From Acidobacteriota bacterium (lineage in GTDB: Bacteria > Acidobacteriota > Blastocatellia > Pyrinomonadales > Pyrinomonadaceae), in the NCBI GenBank assembly GCA_018269005.1, contig JAFDVK010000038.1, positions 84,469 to 148,468 on the forward strand: a stretch of DNA of 64,000 nucleotides, in the 5' to 3' direction. The notes below the pieces were generated by a model. It saw nothing but the letters and a program-made list of their open reading frames with translations. It was not told the origin of the DNA and ran no database searches. The position numbers and the translations under genes are program-made. This document shows, piece after piece, positions 11,157 through 19,083 of this stretch (its first letter is position 1; the number at the start of each line of letters is the position of its first letter).

Positions 11157-11219
11157 AAAGGAAGAGTGTAATGGAGGCTCGATCTTGCAGCAAACTTGGG
11201 GCGTGCAAAATCAGCCGTT

Positions 11220-11777
11220 TCAGCTGCCGGGAAGTCTGCTGACCGAGGCTGTGATCTCATCGCACAGCTCGAGAATGTTCGCGATCAGGCCGGTTTGAAT
11301 GCGGTCGGTCGTTTTTGCCGCTTCGGCCTGGAGCAATGGCTTATATCGATCGGCCGCAGCCGCCAGACTCTTGACGGCTATCGGGAACACTTCCTTGAAG
11401 GTCTTCGGCTTTCGCTCTGTAACGTCTGCGACCATTAGTTCTGGGCGTTCGGCAATGTTGTCTATATCATCGATCGCCTTTTGCAGGAGAGCCTTGATAT
11501 CGCCCAATAGCTCAGGCCGCGTACCGGTTGGTTCCGGCCCCCAGTCGGTCTTGTCTTTCTTTACGACAGGAGCTTTAGGGTCGATGCCGAGGGCGTTAAA
11601 ACGTCGGTCGATGATCTTCACCAGCGTGTTAACGCGATGATCCAATTGTTGAGAATCGCGAACGATGTCAGCCTCGCTGTCGGTCAAATAGTCTCGGCGT
11701 TGCGCGTGTGCTTGGCCGGCGATGGCGATTACGACAACGATAGAAAGGATGAAGAAGATGAGCTTACGGAAGATCAT
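11220..11777 (-). CDS. exported protein of unknown function (185 aa)
   Basis: A signal peptide or anchor (LIFFILSIVVVIAIAGQAHAQ, residues about 6-26) is followed by a helical mature part of about 160 aa with no Cys pattern or catalytic motif. Mature stretches include RDSQQLDHRVNTLVKIIDRR and FKEVFPIAVKSLAAAADRYK, the latter suggesting a helical bundle. The ATG overlaps the stop of the upstream exported gene (ATGA), so the two are translated as a pair. The TPR protein lies just before that. I do not recognise a family. Confidence 0.6.
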   Translation of the reverse strand: MIFRKLIFFILSIVVVIAIAGQAHAQRRDYLTDSEADIVRDSQQLDHRVNTLVKIIDRRFNALGIDPKAPVVKKDKTDWGPEPTGTRPELLGDIKALLQKAIDDIDNIAERPELMVADVTERKPKTFKEVFPIAVKSLAAAADRYKPLLQAEAAKTTDRIQTGLIANILELCDEITASVSRLPGS

Positions 11778-12346
11778 TTATCCGAATTTGGAACGGCAAC
11801 AACGTTGTCGGCGAACATCGGCTTAAGAGCTGCGTCGCGAGTGTCCTGTAGATAATGGATCGTCTTCGCCGCGAATGCCTCGTGCGTTGACGGCATTTCT
11901 CCCCTGAGATTCTCAAGACGAAGAAGAAACCTTCTGAGCCCGATATCGAACCGTTTCAGGGCACCAAGATCCTGGCGGCCATTCGAGTTATATACCAACA
12001 GGGCAGACAGTGTTCTTTGCATGATCGCGCAGAAATGTCCGAGTTCGGTATAAGATCCGTCAAAGGAACCTGCCGATGCTGCAGCTTCTGCCTTTGAAAG
12101 ATGAGCATTCATCGCCTCGAGCGCGAGCCTTGCCTTGTCTTCGTTATCCGCAGGAGCAAGAATGCGCATTAACTCTTCCTTTGATGCAACAAGCAGCGGC
12201 GGAGGTGCACTGTCGAAAAGATCTTGTCGCTGTGCGAAAGCGGATGTTGAAAAGGAAATGGAGAGAACGATCAGGATTCCGCTGACAAACGACAAACGGA
12301 CGACGATCCAATGAATTCTGGAAAAAGGTGTGTCTGGACCGAACAT
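11774..12346 (-). CDS. exported protein of unknown function (190 aa)
   Basis: A hydrophobic N-terminal segment (about residues 15-38, ending TSAFAQ) looks like a signal peptide. The mature region is predicted helical, with LARLEAMNAH-type amphipathic segments and a basic stretch FDIGLRRFLLRLENLRGEM. There are no enzyme motifs. It is translationally coupled to the 185-aa exported protein downstream and follows the TPR protein by about 28 bp, so the three probably form one secreted or periplasmic unit. The family is unknown to me. Confidence 0.6.
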   Translation of the reverse strand: MFGPDTPFSRIHWIVVRLSFVSGILIVLSISFSTSAFAQRQDLFDSAPPPLLVASKEELMRILAPADNEDKARLALEAMNAHLSKAEAAASAGSFDGSYTELGHFCAIMQRTLSALLVYNSNGRQDLGALKRFDIGLRRFLLRLENLRGEMPSTHEAFAAKTIHYLQDTRDAALKPMFADNVVAVPNSDK

Positions 12347-12374
12347 TTCTCTACAACCTCAGGCGTTCAGGCCG

Positions 12375-13787
12375 TTACTTTTTTTCGCGTGCCAATTTCT
12401 CTACCGCCGGCAGCCTCAGCGTGACCTGGTCGATCTGGAGCTTGTGCTTAGCCGGATCGGCATTTCTTAAGAATAATTGATAGTTTGCCACGGCGTTGCG
12501 GTAATCGCCAAGATGATCTTGAGTTATGGCGACAAAATAATATGCAACGGGCAGACCTTGTTTGTGGTCGACCAGCCATTGATACTGCTCGCGTGCCGGT
12601 GCGTAGGCCTTCAATTCAAAATAGGCAAGGGCCAGATTCGTCCTAATCGTCGCATTGTCCGGAGCAAATTCGACCAGCTTCTTTGCGAGGACGACTGCTT
12701 GCGGGTACTGCTTTGCTTGGATCAATGCCCCCGAATAGCCGATAGCGTGCGCAATGTTTTCGGGATCTGCTTCGCTTGCCCGCCGGCAGTATTCGAGAGC
12801 CTTTTCCGGAGCGGAGATCCTGTTAATGACACAAAGACGTCCGAGGATCGCGGCGTTCTTCGGATCGTCCTTCAGGCGGCGTTCGAGGTCCGGAGCATCT
12901 TCGGACGAGGCAAGGCGAAGGGAATCGAGCAGTTTCTGAGCTTCGGATGTCTTTACGGCCGCCAGCGTCTTGACCGCTTCCTCAGGCTTGCCTTGGGCCG
13001 ACAGTACGCGTGCCTTGAACAACACTAACGCAGGATCGGAAGCGGCATCCGCCTCGACACGCCGAAGGATCTCGCCAGCTGCGTTGACGTCGCCGGAACG
13101 CAGCTCGGATTCACCAAGAAGTATCAATGCTCCTCGATCATTAGGGGCTATCGACAACGCCCGCTTGAGACTCTCCTTTGCGGCGGCGGCATCGTTCAAT
13201 GAACGTTCGATCATGCTTCGAATGACCCAAAGCGATGCCGGGATGTTCGCCTTCCCGTCGGAGAGTTCGCGAAGTTTCGCAAGCAGAGGCCTTGTTGTCT
13301 CTGCTGACGCACCGGACGTGACGCGAAGGTCGGCGAGAGCGACCCACGCAGGAATATTGTCTGCATCGAGTTTGATAGCCCTATTCAACAGTTCTTCGGC
13401 TTCGGCTTCGATCGCCTGAGCATCGCTCCCACCGGCAGACGCAGATTTGTATTTTCTTACAAGCAGATCGCCAAGTGCCGTGAGTGGAAGCGACCAATCC
13501 GGCCTTGAATTTACGGCACTTCTGAACGCATCTTCAGCTTCGTGCGGCTTCTTTAGGGAAAGGTACGCTGAACCGATCTGATACTCAGCCTCAGGAAGGC
13601 CGGGCGCTTCTTCGAGGACCTTCTTGTAAAGCTCGATCGCCTTCTCGTATTCGCCTTTTTCATGGACGTCCTGCGCGGCACGGAACATTCCGGCAATGTC
13701 CGGTCCATCGCCTGTTTGAGCGTTGAGAGCGGAACCTGAAACCGCAATCATCAGAAGAAAAATGCCGAGCCTGGCTTTCATAGTCAT
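12375..13787 (-). CDS. exported tetratricopeptide-repeat protein
   Basis: 470 aa, with signal peptide MKARLGIFLLMIAVSGSALNAQ and then tandem TPR units from about residue 33 to the C-terminus. Examples are GEYEKAIELYKKVLEEAPGL, EAEYQIGSAYLSLKKPHEAE, NIPAWVALADLRV, and near the end LGDYRNAVANYQLFLRNADP. TPR proteins of this layout act as periplasmic or outer-membrane scaffolds; the partner is unknown. It is the first gene of the three-gene exported set. The divergent larE starts about 135 bp away, so that gap should hold both promoters. Confidence 0.8.
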   Translation of the reverse strand: MTMKARLGIFLLMIAVSGSALNAQTGDGPDIAGMFRAAQDVHEKGEYEKAIELYKKVLEEAPGLPEAEYQIGSAYLSLKKPHEAEDAFRSAVNSRPDWSLPLTALGDLLVRKYKSASAGGSDAQAIEAEAEELLNRAIKLDADNIPAWVALADLRVTSGASAETTRPLLAKLRELSDGKANIPASLWVIRSMIERSLNDAAAAKESLKRALSIAPNDRGALILLGESELRSGDVNAAGEILRRVEADAASDPALVLFKARVLSAQGKPEEAVKTLAAVKTSEAQKLLDSLRLASSEDAPDLERRLKDDPKNAAILGRLCVINRISAPEKALEYCRRASEADPENIAHAIGYSGALIQAKQYPQAVVLAKKLVEFAPDNATIRTNLALAYFELKAYAPAREQYQWLVDHKQGLPVAYYFVAITQDHLGDYRNAVANYQLFLRNADPAKHKLQIDQVTLRLPAVEKLAREKK

Positions 13788-13921
13788 GGATCGAGAAAAT
13801 TATATCACTTGCGAATCCAAAAGATGGGACTTAACATTTCTGATATTCGCTAGAGGTGTTTGCCACTTCTTCCGCCCTAAGTTAATATTCTAGTTCGATT
13901 TGAGCGGAGCTTTGTTCCCCA

Positions 13922-14779
13922 ATGATCGCGTTACCGGAAATCGTCGCCACGGCCGCCGCCCAATGCACAACGGCGGAGAAAGAACGCAGTCTGCGTTCTC
14001 TGATGCGCAAACTTCAACGAGTGTTGGTCGCATACTCTGGAGGTGTCGATAGTTCCTACCTTGCGAAGATCGCTACAGAAGAGCTTGGGACCGATTCGAT
14101 CTGTGCCATCGGCCTATCTCCAAGCGTTTCAGAATTTCAAAGAGACAACGCAGTTCGAGTCGCGAGAGCGAATGGCTTCAACATCGTGATGCTCGACACC
14201 AACGAACTTGCCGACCCGGAATACCTGGCGAACAAGGGCGACCGCTGCTACTTCTGCAAGACCGAACTCTACTCAAAGCTTACAAAAGTTGCCGTGGAGC
14301 TGAATTGTGCCGTGCTTGACGGCACGAACGCTGATGACATCGGCGACCACCGACCCGGCAGGATCGCCGCTAAAGAGCAGAAGGTTCAGAGTCCGCTTGC
14401 GGAGATCGGGTTTACAAAGGCCGAGATCAGGGAGTTGAGCAGAAAGGCCGGCCTTACAACCTGGGACCAACCGGCGAGCCCTTGCCTTTCGTCGAGGATC
14501 GCCGTTGGAGTTCCGGTCACTCTTAAAAGACTGTCGCGAATCGAGCGAGCCGAAGACTTTCTGCGGAATATGGGATTTCGCGAATTTCGTGTTCGCGTTC
14601 ACGGTGAACTCGCAAGGATCGAGGTCGCCCCGAGTGAACTTTCTAACGCGCATGATCTGGCGGTTTCGGCCAAGATCGCGCATAAGTTGAAGGAATTAGG
14701 ATTTAAGTTTGTGACGCTCGACCTCGAAGGCTTTCGCTCGGGGTCCTTGAACGTCACGAGTGATATAGTAAAGAACTGA
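13922..14779 (+). CDS. larE: ATP-dependent sacrificial sulfur transferase LarE
   Basis: PP-loop enzyme of 285 aa that activates the carboxylates of the nickel-pincer nucleotide precursor and donates sulfur from a Cys of its own. The ATP-binding motif [14 protein letters not shown] covers residues 38-51. [15 protein letters not shown] and [16 protein letters not shown] follow. [11 protein letters not shown] includes the Cys that aligns with the known sacrificial or cluster-ligand position. LarB and LarC, needed to finish the cofactor, are not in this window. It is 23 bp upstream of gdhA and probably cotranscribed with it. Confidence 0.88.
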   Translation: MIALPEIVATAAAQCTTAEKERSLRSLMRKLQRVLVAYSGGVDSSYLAKIATEELGTDSICAIGLSPSVSEFQRDNAVRVARANGFNIVMLDTNELADPEYLANKGDRCYFCKTELYSKLTKVAVELNCAVLDGTNADDIGDHRPGRIAAKEQKVQSPLAEIGFTKAEIRELSRKAGLTTWDQPASPCLSSRIAVGVPVTLKRLSRIERAEDFLRNMGFREFRVRVHGELARIEVAPSELSNAHDLAVSAKIAHKLKELGFKFVTLDLEGFRSGSLNVTSDIVKN

Positions 14780-14802
14780 ATAATCTGGAGAATCATATAA
14801 AA

Positions 14803-16092
14803 ATGGCAAATCCGATGGCCGACGATATGCGGCGTTTTAAGGGCAGCGACGAAAAGAACCCGTTCGAAGCGATGAGTGAGCGTTTTGACCGAGCGGCAAA
14901 ACTTCTCGGGCTGGAAGACGATCTATACGCAGTGATGCGAGTGCCCAGTCGAGAGATAAAGGTCTATGTTCCCGTCCGAATGGACGACGGACACATTCAA
15001 GTGTTCGAAGGGTTTCGTGTGCAGCACAACTTTGCCCGCGGCCCAGCAAAAGGCGGCATCCGCTATGCACCGGACGTCAACATCGACGAGGTCAAGGCTC
15101 TTTCCGCCTGGATGACGTGGAAATGTGCGGTCGTAAACGTTCCTTTTGGCGGCGGAAAGGGCGGCATCGTGTGCGACCCGCGTCAAATGTCGATCGGGGA
15201 GCTCGAACGCCTGACGCGTCGATACACCGCTGAGTTGATCGACTTCATTGGTCCCGACAAAGACGTGCCAGCTCCGGATATGAATACCAACGAGCAGACG
15301 ATGGCGTGGATCATGGATACATATTCAATGCATGCCCGTCACACGGTGACCGCGGTCGTTACGGGCAAGCCCGTTGCTCTTGGAGGAAGTCTTGGCCGTC
15401 GCGAGGCGACGGGCCGCGGGCTTCTGATCTCGATCGGGGAAGCTGTAAGGCGCCTCAACCTTACGCCCGACAAGACGTCTATCGTTGTACAGGGATCCGG
15501 AAATGTAGGCGGCCTTGGTGCACGGTTGATGTACGAAGCAGGATATAAGGTCGTTGGTATTTCGGAGGTCGGCGGCGGGATATACAATCCGAAAGGCCTG
15601 AAGATCCCGCACGTTCTCGAATATCTTGAAAAGAATCGCTCTTTTGAAGGTTATCCGGATGTCGAATACGTTGACAACAAGGAACTGCTTGAGCTCGAAT
15701 GCGACGTTCTTGCCCCGTGCGCGACCGAGAATCAGATCACCTCGGAGAACGCGGATCGGATACGGTGCCGCATCCTCGCAGAAGGAGCGAACGGCCCGAC
15801 AACGCCAAAGGCCGATAAGATACTGCACGAGAAGGGCATCTTTGTCGTTCCTGATATTCTTGCGAACGCGGGGGGCGTAACCGTATCGTATTTTGAATGG
15901 GTTCAGGACCGAATGGGCTATTTTTGGTCGGAAGAAGAGGTAAATAACCGCTTGGCGGAGAAAATGGTCGCAAGCTTTAACGAACTCGTGCATTACGCTG
16001 AGAAGCATAACGTCGATTCTCGAACCGCGGCCTATATGCTTGCGATTGATCGCGTGGCGTATGACACAAGGATGCGGGGCATCTATGCATAG
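14803..16092 (+). CDS. gdhA: Glu/Leu/Phe/Val dehydrogenase (glutamate dehydrogenase)
   Basis: Catalyses reversible oxidative deamination of glutamate to 2-oxoglutarate. The 429-aa length fits the hexameric bacterial/archaeal type. Substrate and catalytic residues lie in [15 protein letters not shown] and [15 protein letters not shown]. The Pro-Asp-rich [20 protein letters not shown] is typical of GDH, and the Rossmann site is [19 protein letters not shown]. The C-terminal [20 protein letters not shown] is canonical. Coenzyme preference is not assigned. It follows larE closely. The 290-bp AT-rich region downstream contains the promoter of the next gene. Confidence 0.93.
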   Translation: MANPMADDMRRFKGSDEKNPFEAMSERFDRAAKLLGLEDDLYAVMRVPSREIKVYVPVRMDDGHIQVFEGFRVQHNFARGPAKGGIRYAPDVNIDEVKALSAWMTWKCAVVNVPFGGGKGGIVCDPRQMSIGELERLTRRYTAELIDFIGPDKDVPAPDMNTNEQTMAWIMDTYSMHARHTVTAVVTGKPVALGGSLGRREATGRGLLISIGEAVRRLNLTPDKTSIVVQGSGNVGGLGARLMYEAGYKVVGISEVGGGIYNPKGLKIPHVLEYLEKNRSFEGYPDVEYVDNKELLELECDVLAPCATENQITSENADRIRCRILAEGANGPTTPKADKILHEKGIFVVPDILANAGGVTVSYFEWVQDRMGYFWSEEEVNNRLAEKMVASFNELVHYAEKHNVDSRTAAYMLAIDRVAYDTRMRGIYA

Positions 16093-16144
16093 GCCGGCGT
16101 TGCCGCAAGGTGTTAAAAACGCTTGATTTTACGAGCAGGTTAGG

Positions 16145-16224
16145 TTAGTGTTTTATCGGGAGATAATTGTCTGGCGGTTGTTCCGTATGTTGACTTTGCG
16201 CTTTACTCCCGATTAAATTGCTAA
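16145..16224 (+). other. imperfect inverted repeat in AT-rich spacer
   Basis: Two arms of about 20 bp face each other across a central stretch of about 40 bp. The left arm starts GTTAG and ends ATCGGGAG (16145-16162); the right arm starts CTCCCGAT and ends CTAAC (16206-16224). The outer 5 bp and inner 8 bp pair exactly and the middle pairs partly. It lies about 50 bp after gdhA and 50 bp before the putative promoter of the outer-membrane gene. It could be an mRNA 3' structure, a regulatory site or an old mobile-element remnant. Confidence 0.4.
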
Positions 16225-16276
16225 CATTGGCATAAGCTTTTTCGACTAATTGTTGGACAGCTTGGACTTTGCCTAC

Positions 16277-16305
16277 TTGGAAAGACCAATGCTCTGTGTA
16301 ATAAT
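16277..16305 (+). promoter_or_regulatory. candidate extended -10 promoter of the outer-membrane protein gene
   Basis: TTGGAA (16277-16282), a 17-bp spacer and AATAAT (16300-16305), with an upstream TG at the extended -10 position. The spacing and extended -10 match a housekeeping sigma factor promoter. Transcription would start about 75 bp before the ATG at 16387. Confidence 0.5.
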
Positions 16306-16386
16306 GCAAGTTGATTTTTTGACACTTAACCGGCTGCCTGCAGCCAACTTTTTTGACTTTCAATTTTTTTTCGGCGGAGGAATGTG

Positions 16387-18795
16387 ATGAAACTCGCTAA
16401 AATGGCGTACTTGAGTACGCTCGTTATTTTGACTCTCGTATTCGCGGTCGCGGCGCAGGATAAACACCAGCGTCCTGACAGCGATCCGAGGAACACTGCA
16501 CCTACGGTCGGTACCGGTGGTGCTGTCGGCGGCCCGACCGGACTTTTCACGGTCTATGACGGGCAGAATCTCCGTAAGGGTGAATTCACCTTTTCGGCGG
16601 CCGTCAGCAACTATGACCGCGATCCGGGTGATGTTGATATCACGGATGTGCCTGTGAGCTTCCAGGTCGGTTTGACCGACCGTATCGAGCTTTTCTTCTC
16701 GACGGATCTCTACAAGGGCATTAAAGTGAATTCGCCCCGGAACCTTTCCGGCTTTTATCTGCCGAACTCGCAAGTAGTGATCAACGGTCAGTGGACTCAG
16801 GCTCCGGCGATCGTAATGTCGCCCGGAACCAGCCCGTACGGTGCGGTTTACCGCCCGGCCGGTGCTCCGTTCGTTCAGTTCCCGTATTTTGGCGGCAATG
16901 CCGGAACTTATGGCCTTACCCCGCCGGCGTACTCGGGTCCCGTCTTTGGTTTCCCGGCAGGTACGAACGCATTGCTCGGCAGTGGTGGTGCAAACCCCTT
17001 CCGCGGCATCGGCTCGGTCTATGGCAGCATTCTGCCGGGTCTTGTGCTCAGCACTGCAAATATCATTGGGCCAACGGGTGCACCTCAAGGCACGGTTCCT
17101 GCAGTGTTCACGCTTGCGCCGTCATATTTGCCTGAAGCACCTTTCCTTAACCGCACGTACGGTGAAAGTGCATTCAACCAGTTCACCTTCGGCGGCAAGT
17201 TCCGCTTCACCAGCGTTGATAACCCGATCGGTTTGGGCCTCGTCGCTTCTTACACCTGGTTTTCGGATCATGCGAATGACTTCGCAGGATTCAATCAGAT
17301 GCAGCGTGGTGCAGGTCCGGGCGGCGGATGGGGAGACATCGCTGTTACGTTCGTTGCTGATGCTCGCGTAGCAAAATGGGCGAACCTCTCGGCCAACATC
17401 GGCTATAACTGGACGTCATCTGCGAAGGGTGATTTCCCGGGCGGCACGTACACGCTTCTTGATCGGCCCGATGAAGTTCAGGCCGGTATCGGCGTGGATT
17501 TCCCGGTCAACAAGTGGTTCCAGCCGATCGTCGAATTCCGCGGCACGCGCTACATTGGCGGCCGCACCCCGAACGCATTCGAGAACCATCCGATGGACGG
17601 TATCGCCGGCGCCCGCGTATTCTTTACGCGTTGGGCAGGTATGAGCTTTGCTTATCGTTACAACTTCAACCAACAGGATGATGGCTGGTTCGATAAGGAC
17701 AAGAACTTCAGTGCCAGCGTGACCAATCCGTGTGCGTTTGTTACGGGTGGAGCTTGCACGGCTCAGACCTATACGACCAATTGGAAAGGCGTGCCTCCGG
17801 GATTCCGTGAATCCGGCGACCCGCACGGCTACATCTTCCAGTTCTTTGTTGGACGCCGTAATGAGCGTGCGAAAGAGCTTGTCAATCAGCCCGCCAGCAT
17901 CAACAGCGTAACCCTGAGCGACAACGTGATCACCATCGGCTGCCAGCCCGGCTACAAGTCGGCATCCGGTTCGTGTGACGATAGCCGCTCGATCAGCGTT
18001 GCGACCAGCGCTTCGGATCCTGAGAATGATCCCCTTGTTTACAATTACACCGTTTCGGGCGGACGTATCGTCGGCTCCGGAGCGAATGTAACATGGGATC
18101 TCTCTGGTGTTGAGAAGGGAACCTATACGATCACGACGGGTGTTGACGACGGCTGCGGAGTTTGCGGCAAGACCGATACCAAGACGATCGAGGTCAAGGA
18201 ATGCGCAGATTGCGAGAAGCTCTGCGACTGCCCGAGCGTTTCGGTCAGCGGCCCTGCCGGTATCACGAGCCCTGGACAGCAGATGACCTTTACCGCAAAT
18301 GTCAGCGGCGGTGCGAACGTGACCTATAACTGGACCGTTACCGCAGGTACGATATCGAGCGGCCAGGGTACGTCCAGCATCACGGTCGATACCACTAAGG
18401 AAATGGCGAATTCGTCGGTCACGGCTCAGGTTCAGATCGGCGGGCTCGATGCGAACTGCCATTGCCCGGATACGGCAAGTGAAACTGCCGGTATTACGGA
18501 TCTGCCGCACTCGAACCTGGTTGACGAATTCGGTAAGCAGAAAGATGACGAGGTCAAGGCCCGCGTTGACAACTTCTATATCCAGTTGAACAACGATCCG
18601 ACCGCGACCGGTTACATCATCAACTACGGTACTGCTGCTCAAATGCGTCATCGCAGAGCACAGATCATGAAGGCGATCAACTTCCGCAAATACGACAAGA
18701 ACCGTGTGGTCTTTGTTGACGGCGGCGACAACGGACAAGGTGAATACACCAAGTTCTGGGTACGTCCTGCCGGTGCGGATGCACCGACTCCGTAA
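16387..18795 (+). CDS. large outer-membrane protein with beta-barrel, Ig-like and degenerate OmpA-type C-terminal regions
   Basis: 802 aa. The start is set at the ATG 6 nt after GGAGG rather than the GTG one codon earlier. A signal peptide (KLAKMAYLSTLVILTLVFAV, cut after AAQ) leads into a Gly/Tyr/Phe-rich region to about residue 490 with alternating hydrophobic strands, fitting a beta-barrel. Then come an Ig/PKD-like segment (ATSASDPENDPLVYNYTVSG) and a Cys-rich linker (KECADCEKLCDC). The last 90 residues (NLVDEFGKQKDDEVKARVDN, then RHRRAQIMKAI) sit where an OmpA peptidoglycan-binding domain would be, but match it only loosely. It has its own promoter and a strong terminator, so it is monocistronic and probably abundant. 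Confidence 0.75.
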   Translation: MKLAKMAYLSTLVILTLVFAVAAQDKHQRPDSDPRNTAPTVGTGGAVGGPTGLFTVYDGQNLRKGEFTFSAAVSNYDRDPGDVDITDVPVSFQVGLTDRIELFFSTDLYKGIKVNSPRNLSGFYLPNSQVVINGQWTQAPAIVMSPGTSPYGAVYRPAGAPFVQFPYFGGNAGTYGLTPPAYSGPVFGFPAGTNALLGSGGANPFRGIGSVYGSILPGLVLSTANIIGPTGAPQGTVPAVFTLAPSYLPEAPFLNRTYGESAFNQFTFGGKFRFTSVDNPIGLGLVASYTWFSDHANDFAGFNQMQRGAGPGGGWGDIAVTFVADARVAKWANLSANIGYNWTSSAKGDFPGGTYTLLDRPDEVQAGIGVDFPVNKWFQPIVEFRGTRYIGGRTPNAFENHPMDGIAGARVFFTRWAGMSFAYRYNFNQQDDGWFDKDKNFSASVTNPCAFVTGGACTAQTYTTNWKGVPPGFRESGDPHGYIFQFFVGRRNERAKELVNQPASINSVTLSDNVITIGCQPGYKSASGSCDDSRSISVATSASDPENDPLVYNYTVSGGRIVGSGANVTWDLSGVEKGTYTITTGVDDGCGVCGKTDTKTIEVKECADCEKLCDCPSVSVSGPAGITSPGQQMTFTANVSGGANVTYNWTVTAGTISSGQGTSSITVDTTKEMANSSVTAQVQIGGLDANCHCPDTASETAGITDLPHSNLVDEFGKQKDDEVKARVDNFYIQLNNDPTATGYIINYGTAAQMRHRRAQIMKAINFRKYDKNRVVFVDGGDNGQGEYTKFWVRPAGADAPTP

Positions 18796-18832
18796 CTTCT
18801 GACTTCAGCTTCACCTTTTCGGTGAACATTTC

Positions 18833-18871
18833 AAACGGCCGCGGCTTACATCACAAGCCGCGGCCGTTTTT
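18833..18871 (+). terminator. intrinsic terminator after the outer-membrane protein gene
   Basis: A perfect 15-bp stem, AAACGGCCGCGGCTT (18833-18847) with AAGCCGCGGCCGTTT (18855-18869), a 7-nt loop and a run of five T. It is 38 bp after the stop codon. Confidence 0.93.
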
Positions 18872-18901
18872 CAGATTTGCTGCTTAAGCGCTTAAAAATA
18901 T

Positions 18902-18930
18902 TTGCTCTCTTCCTTTGCGTTCGCTACAAT
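18902..18930 (+). promoter_or_regulatory. candidate promoter of the BNR-repeat protein gene
   Basis: TTGCTC (18902-18907), exactly 17 bp, then TACAAT (18925-18930). It lies directly after the upstream terminator and about 150 bp before the ATG at 19084, where a new promoter is required. Confidence 0.55.
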
Positions 18931-19083
18931 AGAGGTCTTGGCACGCGCCATACCCCGAATTGCTGCAAACGAAGCACGGTCCGCTAGCATCTAGTAATAT
19001 GTCGGTTTGTCCGCAGATTGCGGCAAACATCTGAGCGAAACGGAGTTTATCAAGCTGGTTCTTACCCCCAAGTCTAATACCTT

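Noticed and set aside
11157..11219. Glycine riboswitch before gcvT
   Set aside because: The leader is too short and lacks the conserved paired aptamer sequences.
16145..16363. 72-codon minus-strand ORF upstream of the outer-membrane gene
   Set aside because: It lies in AT-rich promoter DNA, overlaps the inverted repeat and the promoter, and shows no family features.
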